A stretch of 27,961 nt of DNA from Isoetes engelmannii. Lineage: Eukaryota > Streptophyta > Lycopodiopsida > Isoetales > Isoetaceae. The notes beneath the pieces were generated by a model. That model saw only the letters and a list, made by a program, of their open reading frames with translations, made no database searches and was not told the DNA's origin. The DNA is taken from positions 1 through 27,961 of the forward strand of contig JAANSK020054464.1 in assembly GCA_011763485.2 (NCBI GenBank), read 5' to 3'. Made by a program: the position numbers and the translations under genes. Positions 22,831 through 27,961 of the stretch are shown piece after piece; the stretch's first letter is position 1; the number at the start of each line of letters is the position of its first letter.

Positions 22831-23419
22831 GTACCTAAATCAAGCTAATAGTCAATATTTTTGTTTCATGATTGAGAGTAATAGAAGGACGATGTCTTAG
22901 AGCACTTTTCATATGTGATGTTTCATTATATGAATATCTTGAATAGCTGCTAGTTCGTTTGGGAAGACATTGGTAAAATGAACTCTACCCATTTGTTTGA
23001 ATTAGTCCAGCATTTTGCGCAAAATCTGGATTGAATATGGCCACAGCTTGGTTGATTCAAAAAGCATACCAAAGAACATATTGTTGGGCTTGTATCACGA
23101 AATAACGCTAGCAGTAGCGCATATCGAGAAAAATAATTAAAAAGAACGGAGCAAAAAAAGAAGAACCAACAATCGATTTACCTCCTGTTCTTTGAAGATT
23201 GATTGCAGCCTGCAGGAAAAAAGCTCCTTACTCAGATCATCAGAGACTCAAGGAAAAGGAAAACCTGAAATCTCCCTGCCTAGATCGCGTCCTGCCTCAA
23301 GCACCTACCGATGCATACAACATCGAGATTACCCTCCCGCCCGTTTGAACGCAGGAAACCCACGCCAAGAATTTTGGAGGCAAATTTTTTTCTTAATTTT
23401 GATTAGAATCAACCAATTT
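22831..23419. other. Spacer between LINE and gypsy relics
   Basis: No gene or element recognised with confidence. An open frame runs from 23192 into the gypsy fragment, but its first part (about 23192-23420) does not resemble reverse transcriptase and may be unrelated flanking or leader sequence. Confidence 0.4.
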
Positions 23420-23800
23420 AATGGTATGAAGGATGATCACTTTCTACATATCTTCCAGGATCATTTCTCTGCCTACAGCACCATGGACACTCATCTTTCA
23501 AAGTTGGAGTTGGTCTTCCAGAAATGTGAAGAATGTATCAGTCTCAACCCAGAGAAGTGCACGTTCTGTGTCACCTCTGGCGTGTTGCTCGTGCATGTGG
23601 TCAGCAAGCATGGCATCACCATGGATCCCGCCAAGATCAGCTGTATTCTTAAAGCTCAACCTCCAACAAACATCAAGGAGACTCGTTCTTGTTTGGGCAA
23701 AGCCAACTATTATTCTACTTTTATTCTTGGGTTAGCCGCCAAAGCTGATCCCATTCATAAGCTCACCGGCGATGAATCCAACTGGGCGTGGAATACCTAG
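23420..23800 (+). mobile_element. Ty3/gypsy pol fossil (end of reverse transcriptase)
   Basis: A short internal piece of a Ty3/gypsy polyprotein. Recognisable words, in family order, are THLSKLELVFQKC, LNPEKCTF, GITMDPAKI and NYYSTFILGLAAKADPIHKL. These match the RT palm/thumb end and the start of the connection toward RNase H. The element is broken: gag, protease, the RT catalytic core, integrase and both LTRs are not seen in the window. An A-rich tract follows at 23842. No age can be given without LTRs. Confidence 0.8.
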
Positions 23801-23841
23801 GCGGTATTTGATTGGTCATGCATGGATTGAAAGAATAATAC

Positions 23842-23876
23842 AAAAAAGAAAAAAAAAAAAAAAGAAAAAGAAAAAA
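23842..23876. repeat. A-rich tract
   Basis: Thirty-five bases that are all A apart from three G residues. It follows the gypsy fossil by about 40 bp. It may be an expanded simple repeat or the tail of a reverse-transcribed insertion. Confidence 0.85.
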
Positions 23877-24390
23877 TAGTCCTTAGCATTTCAATGGTTT
23901 AATCTAATGGAGCGGCGCCGGTAAGTTCCTCGCCAGACATCTTTTCCATGTTCTAACGTCTTATAGAAATGCGAGAACTCAGAAGCAGATGACGAATAGA
24001 GTCCTTGAGATCTATGCTGCACCAAATGGAAACTTGATAGGCTTGAAAAATGGCTTTTCTTCTTAGGTATCTGAGGCCATATCATTGTCGTCAAATTCGG
24101 GCCTTATTAACATCTCTAATTTTGTTTGTTTGTGTGATGGAATGCTCACTTTTTTTTATATGTAATCAATTTAACAAGTTGGCAAGATTGGCAATTAAGG
24201 AGGATTTGGGTGTGTTTATCATATCTCCAAAACCGAGGAAAAAAGACCATGCAAGGGTACTCAATTAACGTCAAAAGCAACTCTTAGTTAGCATTGGAAG
24301 CAACATCAAATATGTAGTACCAAGATAGAGATGCAAAAGCACGTGCCTATTCCAAAGAGATGATGTGTGAATAACATCAAGCAAGGTCCA

Positions 24391-24488
24391 ACTAAACCAC
24401 TTACGACCTACACAGAAGCCCCTGCAATTGTTCCATGCTAGCTAAACCACGTGTGACTTATACAAAAGCCCCTGCATTGTTTCATGAT
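24391..24488. repeat. 50-bp tandem duplication, two copies
   Basis: Copy 1 starts CTAAACCAC at 24392 and copy 2 starts CTAAACCAC at 24442. Both contain (A/C)A(A/G)AAGCCCCTGCA and end near TTCCATG or TTTCATG, with roughly eight differences. No function is evident. Confidence 0.8.
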
Positions 24489-25196
24489 GACATGTTGCAA
24501 AATCAACTAGGAGAGCATAACATGCATTTACGTGTGAGATTAAGTTGGAGGACAATAGTAGGCTGGATGACGAGTACTGACGTGGTGCAAAGTAAAATCA
24601 GGCAACGTTTTGGGTGACAATATACTTACCTTAGTTTCAGTGGTTCCTTCGCGATTTTTCCCTCTCGCAGAATCACCATCCTCCACCCAACGGATTTCGT
24701 TGCCCAGACCCCGTTTGGGGTACCTGACACTACCAGGTTGTAGATCTCAGCCGTTGGTATGCTGGGGTCATCCCGACCGTCCAAAAGGGAACCCCGGGGG
24801 GTGCACCTCTATATATAGACAGATGGCATGTGCATTCGAGGGGTCATAAAAAAACCCCTGTATACAGACTTTTTGGAGCAAAAAAATCCATACCATACGG
24901 ATTTTTGACTTAGCATACCTTATAACCCCTATCCATAGATTTACGGTTAGTTGTGCCAAATTATATAATCCCTTTTCGACTTTGTACGTTTTATGAGGAC
25001 ATAGGCGTAGGGTTCGATTTACAGGCCACACATGCTTGCATGACCTGGTCACGCTGGGCTTGGTCACATTCCAATGTCTAATGTTAACATAACACATTGA
25101 CCTTGGTCAGAGTGTCTAGGCAAAGTAGGAGGCAGATGGAACAATTCGTTTCGAAATAACGTATTATTCGTTTGAATTATGCTATGCCTACACACT

Positions 25197-25218
25197 CTCT
25201 GTACAATATTATACAGAG
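25197..25218. repeat. 22-bp near-perfect palindrome
   Basis: CTCTGTA-C-AATATT-A-TACAGAG reads as its own reverse complement except for one symmetric mismatched pair. It could be a protein-binding site or a small cruciform, but short palindromes also arise by chance in AT-rich DNA. Confidence 0.7.
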
Positions 25219-25454
25219 CGTTGAAGTTCGCACGGTAAAATGCCAATGTTTGGCTTAGGAAGGTCCCCATGGTTCCATATTTACTCGTACTGCCTATCTA
25301 GGTGGGTAGAATCTCATTCTCATTTTCATCTAGCTCCTTTGCATGATATATACTCACTACTGACCTTCAAGATTTAAGCTTAACACACTCACATATGTTT
25401 TCCTCCTATAACTGGCATATAACTTACAGTTGAATTAAATTCCAACTGACAATT

Positions 25455-25931
25455 TCAAAGAAATTCAAATATTATGGACCACGTATGTTTAGTGTTTTCA
25501 TTTTGGCATTGCGGGCGTATTTCTGGCAATGGTATGGCATATGATTCTTGCAGCGTATAGTACCAGAATCCGTAGTTTTGCGGGGTCTTGAGCAGCTTAA
25601 TGGAATACAAAGGTTCTCCGTGCAATCTGTATTCGTTTAATCTGAGGAAAGTTTCATTCAGGATCAAGGTCTGTATATAGAAGGATTCTACTGGTCGCCT
25701 TGCAGACAGGTGTTCCTGGCATGCAACAAATCGGCGGGCAAATCTTGGAAGAGAGGCTGTGTGGGGATTTCGCCTAAGCCCAAGCAGGGAGATCTCTCTA
25801 TGGGTATTTCGGTAGACAGAGGTCCAGGTTAAGGTTGGAAAAAGAATGCAATGCCAGGGTGTAATCTGAGAACAACCCTCGCCCTGTTCTTGCAGCCCTG
25901 TTCCTATTTTTGGAACTGCTCTTACGACCAT
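25455..25931 (-). CDS. Unassigned 158-residue ORF
   Basis: This open frame is the longest one east of the DUF3593 gene apart from the retroelement pieces. It starts MVVRAVPKIGTG and contains NPHTASLPRFARRFVACQEH and TFLRLNEYRLHGEPLYSIKL. I recognise no domain, signal peptide or membrane segment. There is no obvious promoter or splice context and no neighbour that suggests a role. It could be a fragment of a decayed element or a chance ORF, and I lean to one of these rather than a live gene. Confidence 0.2.
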   Translation of the reverse strand: MVVRAVPKIGTGLQEQGEGCSQITPWHCILFPTLTWTSVYRNTHREISLLGLRRNPHTASLPRFARRFVACQEHLSARRPVESFYIQTLILNETFLRLNEYRLHGEPLYSIKLLKTPQNYGFWYYTLQESYAIPLPEIRPQCQNENTKHTWSIIFEFL

Positions 25932-25981
25932 GCCTGGTGGGGGCTTTTTGGCCGTGGAGGCTCAATTTGCTTTCAGGTGTG

Positions 25982-26023
25982 TGTTCCAGCGCCGATGCAG
26001 CTTGTTCCAGCGCCGATGCAGCT
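25982..26023. repeat. Perfect 21-bp tandem duplication
   Basis: The unit TGTTCCAGCGCCGATGCAGC plus T occurs twice back to back without a mismatch. Being exact and a multiple of three, it is recent and would add seven residues if translated (FQRRCSL repeated in the plus-strand frame). No gene is supported here. Confidence 0.95.
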
Positions 26024-26283
26024 TTGAGCTTGTGCCTTCATTCCGGCAGCACCTAGAGTGGACCTTTGCCTCTCTTTTTTTGGCCCCTTTTTTTCCCTTC
26101 AGTCACGCGCATTTTGCACCATTGCCTCTTGCAGGCATTTTTTTATGTCAAAATTTTAATGCCCTTTGATTGGGCATCAAATATAGAATATCCAACAAAT
26201 CAATGACCCAAAATATAAGTTAGAGAAAAGACCCATATTGTCTATAGGTAGTTTTCATGGACCACTTATGTTATTCACACATG

Positions 26284-27757
26284 TTATTTCGCATATGTTT
26301 TCGACCTATAACTTGTTAGAACAATTTTGTCAAAACATAATTTTTCTAGATCTAGATTATTATGTATTCTGAAGGCATTAAGCAACGTGGTCCATAGACA
26401 AACGTCTGTAGATATAGCTATTTTAAGTAACCATTCTGCGTCCTTAAAATATCCTGCGCAACCAAAAAGATCCACCATGCAAGTCACATGAAAGATATGA
26501 GGCATTATAGAGTAATAAGTTTCCATTTTCTTGAAATACCAAAGTACTTCATCCACTGCACCTGTGTAGCTGCATGCAACCAGAATGACTATAAATGCTT
26601 TATCATCTACTTTAAAATCATGAAGTTGTATCTCTTTGAAATAACGCACCACCAACTCAACATCACCAACCTGAGCATGTCCTGCAATTATTGCATTCCA
26701 TGCAATCAAGTTTCTGTTAGGCAAACTTTAAAAAATTGTCCTTGCCTCTTCCAGGCTCCCACATCTTGCATACATCTCAAATGCTATTCCCAAGACGAGT
26801 CTGAAGCCCAATCCTACTAATCTGTTCATTGATCCTCCTGGCTTGCTGAATCACACCGATGTTTCCACATGCTTTTAGGATGCTCAGAAATGTTACAACA
26901 AATGCTCAGGATGCTTGACGTCCTCATGCTTCATACTCTCAAAGCATTCAAGTGGCATGAATGCTTCCCCATGTTGGGTATACCCTGCAATTACTATATT
27001 CCACGACACTAGATCACTATATATCAACTTGTCAAAGACTATGTGGGCCACATCCAAATTTCTACATTTAAAATACACATCAATAATGGTGTTAATAGTG
27101 ATGTCAAACTCGTAACTATTTCCAATAATCTGCTCATGAATACATCTCAGGTTCTCTATACTGCTACAAGCCTTTAGGATGCTCAAAAAAGTAACCGTAC
27201 TAGGCTCAATACTCTCACATTGCATGTTTCTAAGATAGCTTAGGGCGAAAAGGCCGTCACTATGTTCAGCATATTCTGTGATAATTTCTCCCCATGTGCC
27301 TACATCTCTATTCGGCATTTTGTCAAAAAGTGTAGATGCCTCAGCTAAATGGCCACACATGCAATACATGTTAATGTATTACCTATAACACATTCGAATT
27401 GCACACCACATGCAATAATCATCTCATGAATGCGTCTCCCCTCCTCTAGTGCGCATATATTGCCACATGCTTTCACCACACTCCAGAATATGATATTGTC
27501 AGGATTTATACGATCGTTCTGCATTTTTTCAAAAACAATAAGGGCACGAATACCTTCACCATGCTGCACATATCCAGCAATCATTGCGCTCCAAGTCACC
27601 ACAGTCCTATCATGTAATCTTTCAAAAATTTTGTATGCCTCTTACAAGTTCCCCCATTTACCATACATATCTATAAGGGAGCTTCCAACAACAGTATCTA
27701 ACTGAAGTTCACTCTCAATAATCATCTCATGAATTTGTCTGCCTTGCTCTATGTGTA
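26284..27757 (-). pseudogene. PPR (PLS-type) protein pseudogene, 5' end missing
   Basis: On the minus strand four S-type anchors recur about every 300 nt: VVTWSAMIAGYVQHGEG, DVGTWGEIITEYAEHS, DLVSWNIVIAGYTQHGEA and NLIAWNAIIAGHAQVGDV. Between them lie L-type words such as LKACGNI, EEGRRIHEMII and MYCMCGHLAEA. This is the roughly 100-residue P-L-S triplet of plant organelle RNA-binding PPR proteins. A degraded E-like tail (CLWTTLLNAFRIHNNLDLEK) follows, with no DYW domain. It is dead: an in-frame TAA at 27642-27644, frame changes near 27360, 26900 and 26790, and another stop near 26735. Homology ends abruptly at about 27757 in mid-repeat (after LHIEQGRQIHEM), so the 5' half and any targeting peptide were removed or displaced by the GC-rich sequence beyond. 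Confidence 0.88.
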
Positions 27758-27771
27758 GGCTGCTGGCCTAA

Positions 27772-27818
27772 CCCTGAGCGCCGCCTTCCCTGAGCGCCGC
27801 CTTCCCTAAGCGCCTGGG
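27772..27818. repeat. 16-bp GC-rich tandem repeat
   Basis: CCCTGAGCGCCGCCTT occurs exactly twice (27772-27787, 27788-27803), followed by a third, altered unit (CCCTAAGCGCCTGGG). The next bases GCGCCTGGCGCCCGGGC are strongly self-complementary. Confidence 0.9.
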
Positions 27819-27939
27819 CGCCTGGCGCCCGGGCCTGTTGCTTGCTCTTGTCTTCTAGCTTCAGCGGTGCCCTCAGGACCACCGCTTTCTGCAGGTAGCT
27901 GCCATGTGGGTTTAGGGACTCGGCCTGTTTCTGGTGGTA

Positions 27940-27961
27940 GTTCTGTGGTCTAGTGGTTTGA
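27940..27961 (+). other. tRNA A-box-like sequence cut by the window edge
   Basis: TGTGGTCTAGTGGTTTGA resembles the D-arm side of plant tRNA-Gly or tRNA-Glu genes (GTGGTCTAGTGGT), an RNA polymerase III A-box. Only the first part is in the window. It could be a tRNA gene, the head of a tRNA-derived SINE, or coincidence. Confidence 0.25.

Larger units (their letters stand above)
23877..25454. other. Repeat-rich intergenic stretch, no gene recognised
   Basis: No coding sequence recognised. It contains a 50-bp tandem duplication (24391-24488) and a 22-bp near-palindrome (25197-25218). A promoter-like patch sits near 24805, where CTATATATAGAC follows a GC-rich run (AACCCCGGGGGG). That patch might drive an unseen transcript or belong to a decayed LTR; no ORF downstream supports a gene. 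Confidence 0.4.
27758..27961. other. GC-rich sequence abutting the PPR relic, probably an inserted element running out of the window
   Basis: Base composition changes sharply at the PPR breakpoint. The stretch starts TGTAGGCTGCTGG. It has short GC-rich tandem units, and near its end a word that looks like a tRNA A-box. Such a break in the middle of a gene is what an insertion would leave, but only one edge is visible and no family can be named. Confidence 0.4.

Noticed and set aside
24160-24845. Promoter of a real gene around the CTATATATAGAC box near 24805
   Set aside because: No credible coding sequence follows on the plus strand; kept only as an unassigned note.
1-27961. CRISPR array, rRNA genes or a bacterial operon
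   Set aside because: No spaced identical repeats, no rRNA-like blocks, and the genes are spliced plant genes.

Overview
This window is nuclear DNA from a land plant. It has spliced genes with GT-AG introns, a kinesin of the plant-only KAC family, a chloroplast-type DUF3593 gene, a PPR (PLS-type) pseudogene, and LINE, Ty1/copia and Ty3/gypsy remnants. Long introns, the wording of the PPR repeats and the many degraded retroelements make a fern or other seed-free vascular plant my best guess. That is inference; nothing here fixes the species.

Layout: 1-70 is an (ACCTT)n microsatellite. 71-1465 has only weak exon-like pieces. 1466-2215 is the 3' end of a LINE. 2216-4500 is AT-rich and should hold the promoter and 5' leader of the main gene. 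4508-17973 (+) is a complete KAC-type kinesin-like gene that I could read through 23 coding exons with consistent phase, giving about 1,347 residues. Its largest intron (12491-14365) is filled with antisense copia LTR remnants. 17974-19024 is the convergent intergenic stretch. 19025-20134 (-) is a three-exon DUF3593 gene with an 18-nt microexon, and a dense foldback repeat (20190-20499) lies just upstream of its start. From 20500 to the end the window is repeat-rich and mostly non-genic: a LINE ORF1 relic (about 21700-22830), a short gypsy pol fossil (about 23420-23800), several short tandem duplications, an unassigned antisense ORF (25455-25931), a broken PPR gene (26284-27757, -), and a GC-rich repeat that replaces the PPR 5' end and runs out of the window.

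The two intact genes converge tail to tail. Both relate to chloroplasts: KAC proteins act in actin-based chloroplast positioning and anchoring, and DUF3593 proteins are predicted chloroplast membrane proteins of unknown role. I see no evidence that they are functionally coupled, and no clear novel multi-gene system. The best leads are the eroded motor signature of the KAC protein, the microexon, the foldback cluster at the DUF3593 promoter, and the LTR-filled intron.
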